Assembly (NCBI GenBank): GCA_050747245.1
Contig: JBOGNO010000020.1
Span: 1 to 45,903 of the forward strand
Direction of reading: 5' to 3'
DNA length: 45,903 bases
DNA from: JBOGNO01 sp050747245
GTDB taxonomy: Bacteria; Acidobacteriota; Terriglobia; Acidiferrales; UBA7541
Positions 16,007-25,952 of the stretch are shown piece after piece. The notes under the pieces are model-generated. The model had not been told where the DNA came from. It was given only the letters and a program-made list of their open reading frames with translations, and searched no databases. The stretch's first letter is position 1, and each line of letters starts with the position of its first letter. The position numbers were made by a program, and so were the translations under genes.

Positions 16007-19000
16007 ATGAGCAAAATTGGAAGAATTCCGTGGGGCTCTTGCCTCTCGCTTCTCTTGTGTGGCGCATTTCTGCTCGCTGGCGCAGCCGCAGCGCAAGAAA
16101 CTCCGCCCACTGCCGCGCAAAAAGCCACCACCCGCCTCCAATCGCTCGTCACGTTCGATGCTCCGCCGTGGCGTTTCTTTGCTGGTGATGACCCGCGCGC
16201 TTCCTCTTCCGATTTTGACGATTCCTCATGGCCAACGATCAAGACCGGCGCGGAGTGGACACAGGGTTCGGTCTGGCTCCGCGCGAGAATCGAAATTCCC
16301 CAGCAGATTCACGGCTATGAAATTCGCGGAGCGCGAGTGGAGCTAGCTCTTGCTGTGTGGGGCGATGTGGATACGGCAAAATTTTTCTTGAACGGTATTC
16401 CGCTCGCCGCGGAAGAAGAGGGCGAGCCGGTCCTGCTCACGGAGCACGCCGTGCCCGGAGAATCGTTCCTGGTTGCCGTCCACGCTATCGGCCCCGAAGG
16501 TAAGAATCAGCTTCACGAGTCCAGGCTGCTGCTGGAAGCCGCAAACGGGCGGCCGGATCCGCGCTTCGTCGGCGATGAATTCCTCATTGCCGAAGAAATG
16601 ATCCACGGAATTGCGCCCAACGACGCCGCTCGCGCGAAACAGCTCGACGCTGCCATCGCCTCGGTCAATTGGGACGCTCTCGAGCGAAGCGATCAAGCCG
16701 CTTTCGATCAATCCCTCGTCAACGCGGAAAAAGCGCTCGATCCCTTACGCCAGTGGATGCAGGGCTACTCGATTTACGCCGCGGGAAACTCGCACATTGA
16801 TATGGCCTGGCTCTGGCCGTGGACCGAAACGGTGGATGTTGTCCATCGCACGTTTTCAAGCGCGCTCGCGCTGATGCGCGAATTTCCCGACTTGACCTAT
16901 ACCCACTCGACGGCGCAAGCCTACGAATGGATGGAGGAGAAATATCCGGCGCTGTTCGCGGAGATCAAGAAGCGCGTGCAGGAAGGAAGATGGGAAGTCA
17001 TCGGCGGCATGTGGGTCGAACCCGATCTGAATATGCCCGACGGAGAATCGCAGGCGCGGCAGCTCTTGCTTGGCAAGCGCTACTTCCAGGAAAAATTCGG
17101 CGTGGATATTCGCATCGGCTGGAATCCCGATTCGTTCGGATACAACTGGCAGCTCCCGCAGATTTACAAAAAAGCCGGTGTGGATTTCTTCGTGACGCAA
17201 AAGCTGGCATGGAATGACACCACACAGTATCCCTTCAAGCTTTTCTGGTGGGAATCGCCGGATGGCAGCCGCGTGCTCACCTATTTTCCGCACGACTACG
17301 CAAATTCAATTGATCCCGTGCGCATGGCGAAGGATCTCTCCGTCTATGCGCCGAGCATGAACTATCCCGAAATGCTTTACCTTTTTGGCGTCGGAGATCA
17401 CGGAGGCGGCCCCACGCGCGACATGTTGGAAACGGCCGAGCGCTGGAAAGCGCACGCCTCGTATCCGCATCTCGAGCTCGGCGCCGTCCAGCCGTATTTC
17501 GATAAACTCGCACAGCAAGCTCCCGCTCTCAATCTCCCGGTCTGGAAAGACGAACTCTATTTCCAATATCACCGCGGCGTTTTCACTTCGCAGGCGGAAA
17601 CCAAGAAGGGCAATCGGCGGAGCGAGGAGCTCCTCCTCGAAACGGAAAAATTCTCCTCTTTCGCTTCTCTATTTGGCCGTCCTTATCCGAAAGGCGACCT
17701 GCGCCTCGCGTGGAAGAAGGTCCTCTTCAATCAATTTCACGATGTGGCCGCGGGTTCGGGAATCGCCGTGGTCTATCTGGATGCGGCGCGAAACTACGCG
17801 GAAGTTCGCCGCATCGGCGAATTGCACTTGCGCGACTCTCTGAAGGAGCTGGCTTCGCACATCAATACGCTCGGCGCGGGCGCGCCCTTGCTGGTTTTCA
17901 ACCCGCTATCCTGGGCGCGCTCGGACGTAGTAGACGCAAGAGTTCAGCTCTCTACGCCTGCGCAAAACGTCGAGGTTCTCGATTCCCGCGGCGCGCCTGT
18001 CATCTCGGAGAGGATTTCCGGGCCGGGCTCGACTCGCATCAGAATCCGATTCCTGGCGGAAAATGTTCCGCCGCTGGGGTATGAGGAATTTCGCGTGGTT
18101 CCGGCGGCGAAGCCGAGGTCGGTTGCTTCCACGCTTCGCGCCGGCCCGGATTTTCTCGAAAACGAATTCTTCCGCGTGCAGGTGGACCCGAAGACGGGTT
18201 GCATCACCAGCCTCTTCGACAAAAAGAGCCAGTGGGAATCCCTTGAGAAGGGCTCTTGCGGAAACGAGCTGCAAACCTTCGTGGACAAGCCCAAGGCCTG
18301 GGACGCTTGGAACATTGACGCGGATTTTGAAAAGCAGCAATGGCATCTCGATGCCGCCGATGAAGTAAAACTCGTCGAGGACTCTTCACTACGCGCCGTC
18401 ATTCGAGTGAGCCAGCATTTTCAGAATTCCTCTTTCGTTCAGGACATCACGCTCTATCCGCACGTGCGCCGCGTGGACGTTCGCATGCACGCGAGCTGGC
18501 ACGAGAAACATATTCTGCTGAAAGTAGCGTTCCCCGTGTCCGTGCGCTCGGACACCGCCTCGTACGAAATCCCCTATGGCAGCATCGAGCGGCCCACCAC
18601 GCGGCGCACTCCCGAGGAGCGCGCGAAATTCGAAGTCCCCGCCCTGCGCTGGGCTGACCTCTCCGACGGCGCGCACGGCTTGAGCCTGCTGAACGATTGC
18701 AAGTACGGATACGACGATCACGATAACGTCCTGCGGCTTTCGCTGCTGCGCTCGCCCGAATGGCCCGACCCTCATGCCGACGAGGGCGATCACGACTTCA
18801 CGTATTCCTTCGTTCCTCACGCGGGCGGCTGGCGCGACGCTGGCACGATGTTTCTGGGTTACGAACTAAATTACAAACTCATCCCCGAAGCAGCGGGAGT
18901 TCATTCAGGTGAACTGCCGGTCGAGAATTCGTTCGTGAGCATTGAGCCCGCGAATGTGGTTCTCACTGCCCTCAAGCAATCCGAAGATGGCCGCGACCTG

Positions 19001-19225
19001 GTCCTCCGTTTCTACGAATTCGCGGGACGCAAGACTTCCGCCAAGATCTCCCTGCCGCCCGCCGTTACCGATGTCTTTGAAACGAATATCATGGAGAAGC
19101 CCGGCTCACAGTTGTCTCTCGACGGAAAAAACGTCACCGTGGACGTGAACCCCTACGAATTTAAGACGCTCCTGCTACGATTGAAACCGCAGGAGGCCTC
19201 GCGTAGCGAGAGCGGAGATAATTAG
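16007..19225 (+). CDS. secreted GH38 alpha-mannosidase
   Basis: The ATG at 16007 follows GGGAGGGGG and begins a signal peptide (MSKIGRIPWG to AAAAQE, residues 1-31). A longer frame starting at 15821 lacks these features. Residues 45-175 form a beta-sandwich carbohydrate-binding-like module. The GH38 catalytic domain begins with YAAGNSHIDMAWLWPW (zinc ligands His263 and Asp265). It carries the nucleophile Asp375 in WNPDSFGYN and a later zinc-binding His in FGVGDHGGGPT. The helical middle domain and the C-terminal beta domains typical of GH38 follow, to 1,072 residues. It should remove alpha-mannosyl residues from glycans in the periplasm or outside. The divergent ROK kinase may phosphorylate the released sugar after uptake. 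Confidence 0.93.
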   Translation: MSKIGRIPWGSCLSLLLCGAFLLAGAAAAQETPPTAAQKATTRLQSLVTFDAPPWRFFAGDDPRASSSDFDDSSWPTIKTGAEWTQGSVWLRARIEIPQQIHGYEIRGARVELALAVWGDVDTAKFFLNGIPLAAEEEGEPVLLTEHAVPGESFLVAVHAIGPEGKNQLHESRLLLEAANGRPDPRFVGDEFLIAEEMIHGIAPNDAARAKQLDAAIASVNWDALERSDQAAFDQSLVNAEKALDPLRQWMQGYSIYAAGNSHIDMAWLWPWTETVDVVHRTFSSALALMREFPDLTYTHSTAQAYEWMEEKYPALFAEIKKRVQEGRWEVIGGMWVEPDLNMPDGESQARQLLLGKRYFQEKFGVDIRIGWNPDSFGYNWQLPQIYKKAGVDFFVTQKLAWNDTTQYPFKLFWWESPDGSRVLTYFPHDYANSIDPVRMAKDLSVYAPSMNYPEMLYLFGVGDHGGGPTRDMLETAERWKAHASYPHLELGAVQPYFDKLAQQAPALNLPVWKDELYFQYHRGVFTSQAETKKGNRRSEELLLETEKFSSFASLFGRPYPKGDLRLAWKKVLFNQFHDVAAGSGIAVVYLDAARNYAEVRRIGELHLRDSLKELASHINTLGAGAPLLVFNPLSWARSDVVDARVQLSTPAQNVEVLDSRGAPVISERISGPGSTRIRIRFLAENVPPLGYEEFRVVPAAKPRSVASTLRAGPDFLENEFFRVQVDPKTGCITSLFDKKSQWESLEKGSCGNELQTFVDKPKAWDAWNIDADFEKQQWHLDAADEVKLVEDSSLRAVIRVSQHFQNSSFVQDITLYPHVRRVDVRMHASWHEKHILLKVAFPVSVRSDTASYEIPYGSIERPTTRRTPEERAKFEVPALRWADLSDGAHGLSLLNDCKYGYDDHDNVLRLSLLRSPEWPDPHADEGDHDFTYSFVPHAGGWRDAGTMFLGYELNYKLIPEAAGVHSGELPVENSFVSIEPANVVLTALKQSEDGRDLVLRFYEFAGRKTSAKISLPPAVTDVFETNIMEKPGSQLSLDGKNVTVDVNPYEFKTLLLRLKPQEASRSESGDN

Positions 19226-19246
19226 TTCGCGCACGGCCTCCGCAGC

Positions 19247-19771
19247 GTGATCGCAAGGCGCCGCCTGATGCTGGCATCCAGTTACATCTCTCCAAAAGCT
19301 CGAAAGGGAAGGAAGAGCGGAATCGCCGGCCGTGGGCTTTTTGCCGTGCATCCGATTCGCAAAGGCGAAATCGTAGCCATCAAGGGCGGGCACATCATCG
19401 ATCGCAAAAGCCTCCGGCGGCGCATCCGTTCTATCGGCGATTCTTACATTCAGATTGACGACAATTTCTTCCTGGCCCCACTCGAGAAACGCGAATATGG
19501 CGGCGTCATGATGTTCCTGAATCATTCCTGCGATCCCAATGTCGGTGTACGCGGTGAGATTACCTTCGTTGCCATGCGCTCGATTGCGCCGGGCGAAGAA
19601 TTGACCGTAGACTACGCGACGATTGACGACGATAGCTTTCGAATGAAGTGTCGGTGCGGCTCCGCAAATTGCCGCGGCATCGTAACGGGAAAAGATTGGA
19701 TGCGAAGCGAACTTCAGAAGAAATACGGGAGCTACTTTTCCGCTTTCCTGCTCGAAAAAATCCGGAAGTAA
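19247..19771 (+). CDS. SET-domain protein (putative lysine methyltransferase)
   Basis: The protein is essentially a bare SET domain. It has KSGIAGRGLFAVHPIRKGEIV (SAM-binding GxG start), MMFLNHSCDPNVG (NHSCxPN, pseudoknot), GEELTVDYA (catalytic Tyr region) and a post-SET-like CRCGSANCRGIVTG with three cysteines that could bind zinc with the Cys of NHSC. GTG 19247 is the first start; ATG 19268 is equally possible. Eukaryotic relatives methylate histone lysines; bacterial members have few known substrates. It lies 21 nt behind the mannosidase and converges on hisC with only 4 bp between stops. Transfer from eukaryotes in the family's past is often proposed, but base composition here matches its neighbours. 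Confidence 0.88.
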   Translation: MIARRRLMLASSYISPKARKGRKSGIAGRGLFAVHPIRKGEIVAIKGGHIIDRKSLRRRIRSIGDSYIQIDDNFFLAPLEKREYGGVMMFLNHSCDPNVGVRGEITFVAMRSIAPGEELTVDYATIDDDSFRMKCRCGSANCRGIVTGKDWMRSELQKKYGSYFSAFLLEKIRK

Positions 19772-19775
19772 CCTG

Positions 19776-20834
19776 TCAACTGCGAAGAATATCTTGAAGA
19801 GCGCCGATCACGCGCTTCATCTGTGCAGTCGTCCCGATGGTGATCCGCACGGGTCCCGTTCGTCCGAAACTTTTGCTGCGGTCGCGAACGAGAATTCCTC
19901 GCCGCTCGAGCCCGGCCACGATTTTCGGTGCGCGCGGCCCAAGATCCGCCAGCAGAAAATTGCCTGCGCTCGGATAGAAGGGAAGCCCCAGTCGCAGGAG
20001 CGCTGCTTCAAACATTCGCTTCGCATTCTGCACTTCCGCGACATAGCGCCGCACCGTGCCGCGGTCCCCCAGCGCGGCTTCGGCGGCGTGCAGTGCTGCG
20101 GCGTTCACCGAAAATGGCGGCTTCGCCTCGCGCACGCGCGAGATGAATTTCCGGTTTGCCAGCACGCAGCCTAGACGCAGGCCGGCCATTCCCATGGCCT
20201 TCGAAAATGTGCGTATTACCACAAGATTTGTGTGCCGCCGGATCCAACCGAGCGCCGTCACGCCAGAAAATTCAAAATAGGCTTCATCGAGGACGAGCGT
20301 TGTCCCGCGCGCCGCGCGAATGATCCTGCTCAGCGCCTTTTCATCAAGCAGCGTGCCCGTTGGATTATTCGGGTTGGCCAGCAGCGCGAGCTTTGGCTTT
20401 AGGCGGAGCGCGCGCAAATATTCGCTGCGCGGGAATTTCATTTCCGCGTCGTAGCGCGGCGCCTGCACGCGCGCGTGTGCGAGCCGCGCATAGAACCGAT
20501 ACATCTCGAATGTTGGCTCGGCGATCAGGATCGTATCTCCGGGCTTCACCGCGGCATCGAAGACGAGCCGCAGGGCCTCATCGGCTCCGTTCGATAGCAG
20601 CAGCTCGTCGGGTGAGACGCGGTAGAATCGTGCGATGCGCTTGTGCGCCGCGACCGCATCGGGATACGTCGCGATCTCTTCCGGGGTGAGTCTTGCAAGC
20701 GCGCGGCAGACGCGCGGAGAGCATCCCGCGGTATTTTCATTGAAGTCGAGCCGGAGCATTCCTCCGCGGCCTTCTCCGAGCGGATGCCGAGCCGCTTCGA
20801 GGGCGCGCTTCAACGTTCCACGGCTCGATGGCAT
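19776..20834 (-). CDS. hisC: histidinol-phosphate aminotransferase (HisC-like)
   Basis: This is a fold-type I PLP aminotransferase of 352 residues. The histidinol-phosphate transaminase pattern is clear: LRLDFNENTAGCSP near the start, SNGADEALRL (phosphate loop), LLANPNNPTGT, VLDEAYFEFSG, and Lys212 in RTFSKAMGMAGLRLG, which forms the internal aldimine. It converts imidazole-acetol phosphate to histidinol phosphate in histidine synthesis; relatives act on Tyr or Phe. No other his gene is nearby. It starts 76 nt after the stop of fbp on the same strand and could be the last gene of the sugar-phosphate operon or have its own promoter. Confidence 0.88.
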   Translation of the reverse strand: MPSSRGTLKRALEAARHPLGEGRGGMLRLDFNENTAGCSPRVCRALARLTPEEIATYPDAVAAHKRIARFYRVSPDELLLSNGADEALRLVFDAAVKPGDTILIAEPTFEMYRFYARLAHARVQAPRYDAEMKFPRSEYLRALRLKPKLALLANPNNPTGTLLDEKALSRIIRAARGTTLVLDEAYFEFSGVTALGWIRRHTNLVVIRTFSKAMGMAGLRLGCVLANRKFISRVREAKPPFSVNAAALHAAEAALGDRGTVRRYVAEVQNAKRMFEAALLRLGLPFYPSAGNFLLADLGPRAPKIVAGLERRGILVRDRSKSFGRTGPVRITIGTTAQMKRVIGALQDILRS

Positions 20835-20910
20835 GGACGCATCTTACCTACGACGAAGAGATATCGCGCGATTATTCAGCGGGAAGATTTCGCTAGATGC
20901 CGGGAAAATC

Positions 20911-21936
20911 TTAGGCAGTGGTCTTGCCCGCGTGGACGGCCGTGCCGGAAGCGAAGCGCTCAAAAGTCTCCACCTCCTCGGCGCTCCCGATGGCAATTTG
21001 CGTTTTCTGGTGCAGTGATTTCGCGGGAATATCCAAAATCTTTGCGGTGCCCGAGCTGGCCGAGCCGCCGGCCTGCGCCACGACAAACGCCAGCGGCGCG
21101 CATTCGTACACCAGCCGCAGCTTGCCGTCCGGGTGGCCCGCGTCGGCCGGATAAAAGTAGAGGCCGCCTTCGACCAGGCACCGATGCAAGTCGGCGACGA
21201 GCGCCCCCGAATAGCGCAGCGAGTACGGCCTCCCCGTGGGCTTGTCCAATTCCGTCAGGTACGCGACGTAATCCTGAATTCCCGGGCTCCACTCGCGCAG
21301 CCGCCCCAGATTCGTGCTGAAGCTGTGGCCGCGCTTGGGGCAGTGAATGTCCGGGTGCGAGAGCAGAAACTCTCCCAGGTCGTGATCGAGAGTGAATCCG
21401 TGCACGCCGTTGCCCGTGGTATAGACCAGGACCGTGCTGGTGCTGTAGAGAATGTATCCGGCGAGAACCATTTCCGATCCCCGCCGCAAGATTTCGCTGG
21501 TGTCCACTTTTGAGCCGGATTGCGTGCGCCGGAAGAATCCGAAAATCGTGCCCAGTGAACCATTGATGTCCGTGTTCGATGAGCCGTCGAGCGGATCGGT
21601 GCACAGCACGTAACGCGCGCGTTCTCCGGTGGGAAAATATTCGATGTCCGCCATTTCTTCCGACGCCATCGCTGCGACGACTCCCGTCGAGCCGAACGCA
21701 TCGAGGAAGACTTCATTCGAATAGACGTCTAGCACCTTTTGGTTGTCGCCGGTGGCGTTGCGGTCGCCGACGAGGCCCAATTTCCCCACCAGCGCGGCGC
21801 GGCGCATTTCGCGCGCCAGGATTTTCCCCGCGTAGCCCAGTTGCGCGATGAGCGAGGAGAGATCGTCCCCAATTTCCGGATGCTTTTTCTGTTCGGCAAG
21901 GATATGCCGGCTCAGCGTAAGTCCGATATCACCCAT
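20911..21936 (-). CDS. fbp: fructose-1,6-bisphosphatase, class I
   Basis: The enzyme hydrolyses fructose 1,6-bisphosphate to fructose 6-phosphate in gluconeogenesis. The metal-binding DPLDGSSNTDING lies at residues 114-126, after ASEEMADIEYFPTGE which supplies the acidic ligands. GALVADLHRCLVEGGLYFYPAD and the substrate-binding KLRLVYECAPLAFVVAQAGG follow. The 341-residue length is typical of the bacterial class I enzyme. The ATG is preceded by GGAGAG at 8 nt. It lies 39 nt after gnd in a minus-strand operon and supplies F6P to transketolase and the fused isomerase upstream. Confidence 0.95.
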   Translation of the reverse strand: MGDIGLTLSRHILAEQKKHPEIGDDLSSLIAQLGYAGKILAREMRRAALVGKLGLVGDRNATGDNQKVLDVYSNEVFLDAFGSTGVVAAMASEEMADIEYFPTGERARYVLCTDPLDGSSNTDINGSLGTIFGFFRRTQSGSKVDTSEILRRGSEMVLAGYILYSTSTVLVYTTGNGVHGFTLDHDLGEFLLSHPDIHCPKRGHSFSTNLGRLREWSPGIQDYVAYLTELDKPTGRPYSLRYSGALVADLHRCLVEGGLYFYPADAGHPDGKLRLVYECAPLAFVVAQAGGSASSGTAKILDIPAKSLHQKTQIAIGSAEEVETFERFASGTAVHAGKTTA

Positions 21937-21975
21937 GGACGTTCTCTCCTTGCCCGGGCTCGCGGAAAGCGGCCG

Positions 21976-22998
21976 CTATTTCCCCGCGGCGCGTTCGATG
22001 TGGCCGCCAAACTGGAATCGCATGGCGGAAAGCACTTTCGCGGCGAAGTCGTCTTCGCCCCGCGACGTGAAGCGCTGATAAAGCGACGCCGTAAGCACCG
22101 GCGCGGGAGCCGACGACTCGATGGCCGCGAGGATCGTCCAGCGTCCTTCTCCCGAATCGGATACGTGCCCCGAAAACTTCTTCAGGTCCGGCTGTTCCAG
22201 CAGGGAGATGGCCGTAAGGTCCAGCAGCCAGGAGGCAACCACGCTTCCGCGCCGCCAAACCTCGGTGATATCTGCCAGATTAAGTTCGTACTGATAGAGC
22301 TCGGGATTTCGCAACGGCGTTGTTTCGGCATCCACCGTGCGGTCCGTCTTTCCGGCGTTCGCGTGTTTCAGGATGTTCAGCCCCTCGGCGTACGCGGCCA
22401 TCAGTCCGTACTCAATGCCGTTGTGCACCATCTTGACGAAATGGCCCGCGCCCGAAGGCCCGCAATGCAGGTAGCCGTCTTCCGCCGTTCCACCGCTCAC
22501 CTTTTCCCGGCCGGGAGTGCGATCGATGTTTCCGCGTCCGGGCGCGAGCGTCTTGAAGATGGGGTCGAGATGTTGCACCACTTCCTTCGGCCCGCCGATC
22601 ATCTGGCAATATCCGCGCTCCAGTCCCCAGACGCCGCCGCTGGTGCCCACATCAGCATAGTGAATTCCGCTCGCCTTGAGTTCCTTGGCCCTGCGGATGT
22701 CGTCTATGTAGCAGGAATTGCCGCCGTCGATGAGGATGTCGCCCTTCTCCAGGTGCGGCGTCAGCTCTTTAATCGTGCTGTCCACCACAGCCGCGGGAAC
22801 CATCAGCCAGATTGCGCGCGGCGCCTTCAGTTGCTTGACGAAATCTGCTACCCCCGTCGATCCCGCCGCGCCGTCTTTCTTCATCTGGTCTACGCTGCCC
22901 TGGTTTCTGTCGTAAACAACGCACTGGTGCCCCCCGCGGATCAATCGGCGCACCATATTTCCACCCATTCTGCCGAGCCCTACCATTCCCAGTTGCAT
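21976..22998 (-). CDS. gnd: 6-phosphogluconate dehydrogenase (decarboxylating), short form
   Basis: It oxidises 6-phosphogluconate to ribulose 5-phosphate and CO2. The Rossmann motif GMVGLGRMGGNMVRRL is at the N-terminus. DGGNSCYIDDIRRA and DVGTSGGVWGLERGYCQMIGG bind substrate, and Lys in GHFVKMVHNGIEYG is catalytic. At 340 residues it is the short, often NAD-dependent form (GndA/YqeC type) rather than the 470-residue enzyme. Three in-frame starts exist. The ATG at 22998 is chosen because AAAGGAG lies 7 nt upstream, while for the ATG at 23004 the spacing is 1 nt. It sits between tal/pgi (53 nt before) and fbp. No glucose-6-phosphate dehydrogenase gene is in the window. Confidence 0.93.
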   Translation of the reverse strand: MQLGMVGLGRMGGNMVRRLIRGGHQCVVYDRNQGSVDQMKKDGAAGSTGVADFVKQLKAPRAIWLMVPAAVVDSTIKELTPHLEKGDILIDGGNSCYIDDIRRAKELKASGIHYADVGTSGGVWGLERGYCQMIGGPKEVVQHLDPIFKTLAPGRGNIDRTPGREKVSGGTAEDGYLHCGPSGAGHFVKMVHNGIEYGLMAAYAEGLNILKHANAGKTDRTVDAETTPLRNPELYQYELNLADITEVWRRGSVVASWLLDLTAISLLEQPDLKKFSGHVSDSGEGRWTILAAIESSAPAPVLTASLYQRFTSRGEDDFAAKVLSAMRFQFGGHIERAAGK

Positions 22999-23051
22999 CG
23001 CCATGCTCCTTTCGAGTCTCAAACTCGATTAAGAATTAGAATCTGTTCGTC

Positions 23052-25952
23052 CTATGCGAGCGCTTGCTGGATCGCCTTCCCCAGCGTCGCGAGGCCTGCC
23101 TTCACGTCCGCGCCCAGATGCACGCGCAGCGCCCTGCGGTTCCGTTCCGCGAGTACCTCGAAATCGCCGCGGGCCTGCGCCGCTTTCACCACCCCGAACG
23201 TGTATTTCGCGCCGGGGATCGGAACGTCCACGGCGTCGTCGCACGTGATTTGCAAAAATACGCCCGAATTCGGTCCGCCCTTGTACGCTTGCCCCGTCGA
23301 GTGCAGGAACCGCGGCCCGAAGCCCAGGCACGTGGCCACGCGCTTCTTGTCGCGAATCGCCGTGCGCATTGCCTGCAGCGTCGCCTCGTGCGCATCGTTC
23401 ATCTCAATGTACCCCAGCAGTGCCAGGTAATCGCCCGCCTTCAGCCGGTTCAAGTGCGCTCGCAAATAGCCCGTGAGCGTCTTGTCTTTCCCCGCTGCCT
23501 GGGCCAGCGCCGAAGCATTTTTCTCGTCGGTGAAGAGTTTGACGCCCGAATCTTCCAGCACGGGAGTCTCCGGGGGCAGCTTCCCGGTCTTCTGATATTC
23601 CGAAGTGATTTTGCGCGTAGCCAGCTTGCTCGCTTCGACGTCCGGCTGATTGAACGCGTTGATGCCGATCACCGCTCCGGCAATCGCCGTGGCGATTTCC
23701 CAGCGGAACATTTCCTGGCCGATGGCGTAGGCGTCCGGCACGGAAATTCTCACCACCGGCTGGCCCGCCTTTTCAAGCGCGGCGATGGCCGCATCCTGCT
23801 TGGCATCCGGCGCCTCTTCGTGCCGCAGGTAGGCAAACACGCGATCCTGCCCATAGACCTCGGGAGCGCCGAGCGCTTCGCGGTCCACGGGAATCAGTCC
23901 GCGGCCGTCCTTGCCCGTGGATTCGGCCAGCAACTGCTCGAGCCACGCGCCAATGTCAAAAATCTTGGGCGAAGCCACGATGGTCACCTTGTCACGGCCC
24001 GCCTTGGCCAGAGTGCCAAGAATCATGCCGAGGATCGCGCCCGGATTCTGATCCGCTTTGATCACCGAGGCGCAGGCGTGCACCATCTCTTCCGTGCGGT
24101 CCAGGAACTTCGCCACGTCCACGCCCTGAATCGCGGCGGGCATCATGCCGAAATTCGAAAGCGCGGAATACCGCCCGCCGATGCTCGGCCACCCGAAGAA
24201 GATATGCCGGAAGCCGTCGCTTTCGGCCACTTCCTGCATCTTCGAGCGCGGGTCTGTGACGGCTACGAAATGCTGGCCGGCATTTCCTCCCATCGCCTTG
24301 CTGGCGCGGTCGAAGAAATACTGTTTGAAAATGTTCGGTTCCAGCGTGCTCCCCGATTTGCTCGAGACAATGAAAATCGTTTTCCCCACGTTGAGTTTTT
24401 TCTCGAACGCCAGCACCTGCGCCGGGTCCGTCGAGTCCAGCACGTGCATCTCCGGATGGCCGGCGATTTTCCCAAACGTCAGCTTCATCACTTCCGGGCA
24501 CAGGCTTGAGCCGCCCATGCCGAGCAAAGCGGCATGCGTGAATCCCTCGCCGCGGACCTCTTCGCCGATCTTGCGGAAATGGTCCTGATGAGAAACCTGG
24601 TCGTCCGTGATCCCGAGCCAGCCGAGCCAGCTGCCTTCGTCCGAGCCGGTCCACAGAGCCGCATCGCGCGCCCACATCCGGCGCACCATTCCGCTCACCT
24701 TGGCCTGCTCCAGCCCCGCTTTTACTTTTCCTGCCAGGGCCTCGGGCATCGTGTAAGTCTGAGTGTTGACGGCGGCGGGCGTGGCCTTGATGTAGGTCAT
24801 GTCAATCGCGCCGAGCAGTTTGTCGAACGCCTCGGAGAAAATCTTCACGCCGTCCACCAGCAGCTTGTCCGTCGCCTGCTTCATGGAGATGCCCACTTGC
24901 TCGAGCGTGTCCATGGTGTCGTGCGCGGCCTCGACGTCTTCTTCCAGGCTCCTGCGCAGCTTTCCGTGGTCGCGGAAAGCGTCGTAGGTCGCCGGGGGTA
25001 TCGTGTCCACCGTGTCCGCGCCGATCAGTTCTTCGACGTAGATCACGTCGCGGTAGTGCGGGTTCTTGGTGCTGGTGCTGGCCCACAGCAGGCGCTGCGT
25101 CTGCGCGCCCTTGCTGGCCAGTGCTTCCCAGCGCGGCCCTTTAAAGATGTCCTTGTAACTCTGGTAGGCAAGCTTGGCGTTGGCGATGGCCACTTTGCCC
25201 ATCAGGCTGCGCAGCAAAGCCCGCTCGCTCGCGGACTGCGACTTCTTCAGCCGCTCCTCGAGCATGCCGTCAATCAGCGAGTCAATGCGGCTCACGAAGA
25301 AGCTCGCCACACTGGCCACGTGGCTGACGTCTCCGCCGCTCTTGGCATACGCTTCCAGGCCCTCGATGTACGCGTGAGCTACTTCCTCGTAGGCCGACTG
25401 GGCAAACAGCAGTGTGACGTTGATGTTGATGCCTTCGCTAAGCGCCTGCCGGATTGCCGGAACTCCCGCCGGCGTCGCCGGAATCTTGATCATCACGTTT
25501 TCGTGGCCCACGGCTTTCCACAGCCGCTGCGCTTCGGCGATCGTGCTCTTCGTCTCATTCGCCAGGTATGGTGAAACTTCCAGGCTGACGTAGCCGTCGC
25601 GCTTCTTCGTCGCGTCATACACGCTGCGCATGATGTCCGTGGCGTCCTGGATGTCCCGGACTGCCAGCCGCTCATAAATCTGTTCCGCTGTCGCGCCCTT
25701 GTTTTTCTCCGTGTCTTTCAGCACGTCCGCGTAATCGTTGCTGCCTGTGATGGCCTTCTCGAAAATCGCGGGATTCGAGGTTACTCCGCGCAGGCCGTCT
25801 TCCTCGATCAGCCGTTTTAGCTCGCCTCCCGTAATCAGGCTCCGGCGAATGTAATCAAGCCACACCGACTGTCTCAATCCGGTGAGTGCCTTCAGCGGAT
25901 TTTCTTGAGTCTTGGTTGCCCCTCCGGGCGCTGGCTGTACTGTGGTGCTCAT
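23052..25952 (-). CDS. bifunctional transaldolase / glucose-6-phosphate isomerase
   Basis: This is one 966-residue chain. Residues ~20-375 are transaldolase: WLDYIRRSLI, RGVTSNPAIFEKAI, and Schiff-base Lys156 in NVMIKIPATPAG. Residues ~395-960 are phosphoglucose isomerase: LLGMGGSSLCPEV, the sugar-phosphate-binding SSKSGSTLEPN, a GGRYSALSNFGMMPAA loop and a C-terminal KRVATCLGFGPRFLHSTGQAYKGG. ATG 25952 is preceded by AAAGGAGG. The frame is open 75 codons further upstream, but that part is rpiB read in another frame. Its ATG overlaps the rpiB stop by four bases. The fusion joins the non-oxidative pentose phosphate pathway to F6P/G6P interconversion; similar fusions are known in some bacteria. 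Confidence 0.95.
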   Translation of the reverse strand: MSTTVQPAPGGATKTQENPLKALTGLRQSVWLDYIRRSLITGGELKRLIEEDGLRGVTSNPAIFEKAITGSNDYADVLKDTEKNKGATAEQIYERLAVRDIQDATDIMRSVYDATKKRDGYVSLEVSPYLANETKSTIAEAQRLWKAVGHENVMIKIPATPAGVPAIRQALSEGININVTLLFAQSAYEEVAHAYIEGLEAYAKSGGDVSHVASVASFFVSRIDSLIDGMLEERLKKSQSASERALLRSLMGKVAIANAKLAYQSYKDIFKGPRWEALASKGAQTQRLLWASTSTKNPHYRDVIYVEELIGADTVDTIPPATYDAFRDHGKLRRSLEEDVEAAHDTMDTLEQVGISMKQATDKLLVDGVKIFSEAFDKLLGAIDMTYIKATPAAVNTQTYTMPEALAGKVKAGLEQAKVSGMVRRMWARDAALWTGSDEGSWLGWLGITDDQVSHQDHFRKIGEEVRGEGFTHAALLGMGGSSLCPEVMKLTFGKIAGHPEMHVLDSTDPAQVLAFEKKLNVGKTIFIVSSKSGSTLEPNIFKQYFFDRASKAMGGNAGQHFVAVTDPRSKMQEVAESDGFRHIFFGWPSIGGRYSALSNFGMMPAAIQGVDVAKFLDRTEEMVHACASVIKADQNPGAILGMILGTLAKAGRDKVTIVASPKIFDIGAWLEQLLAESTGKDGRGLIPVDREALGAPEVYGQDRVFAYLRHEEAPDAKQDAAIAALEKAGQPVVRISVPDAYAIGQEMFRWEIATAIAGAVIGINAFNQPDVEASKLATRKITSEYQKTGKLPPETPVLEDSGVKLFTDEKNASALAQAAGKDKTLTGYLRAHLNRLKAGDYLALLGYIEMNDAHEATLQAMRTAIRDKKRVATCLGFGPRFLHSTGQAYKGGPNSGVFLQITCDDAVDVPIPGAKYTFGVVKAAQARGDFEVLAERNRRALRVHLGADVKAGLATLGKAIQQALA

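Noticed and set aside
21739..23430. A 563-codon plus-strand frame across fbp, gnd and the end of tal/pgi
   Set aside because: It spans three well-recognised minus-strand genes and contains no domain.
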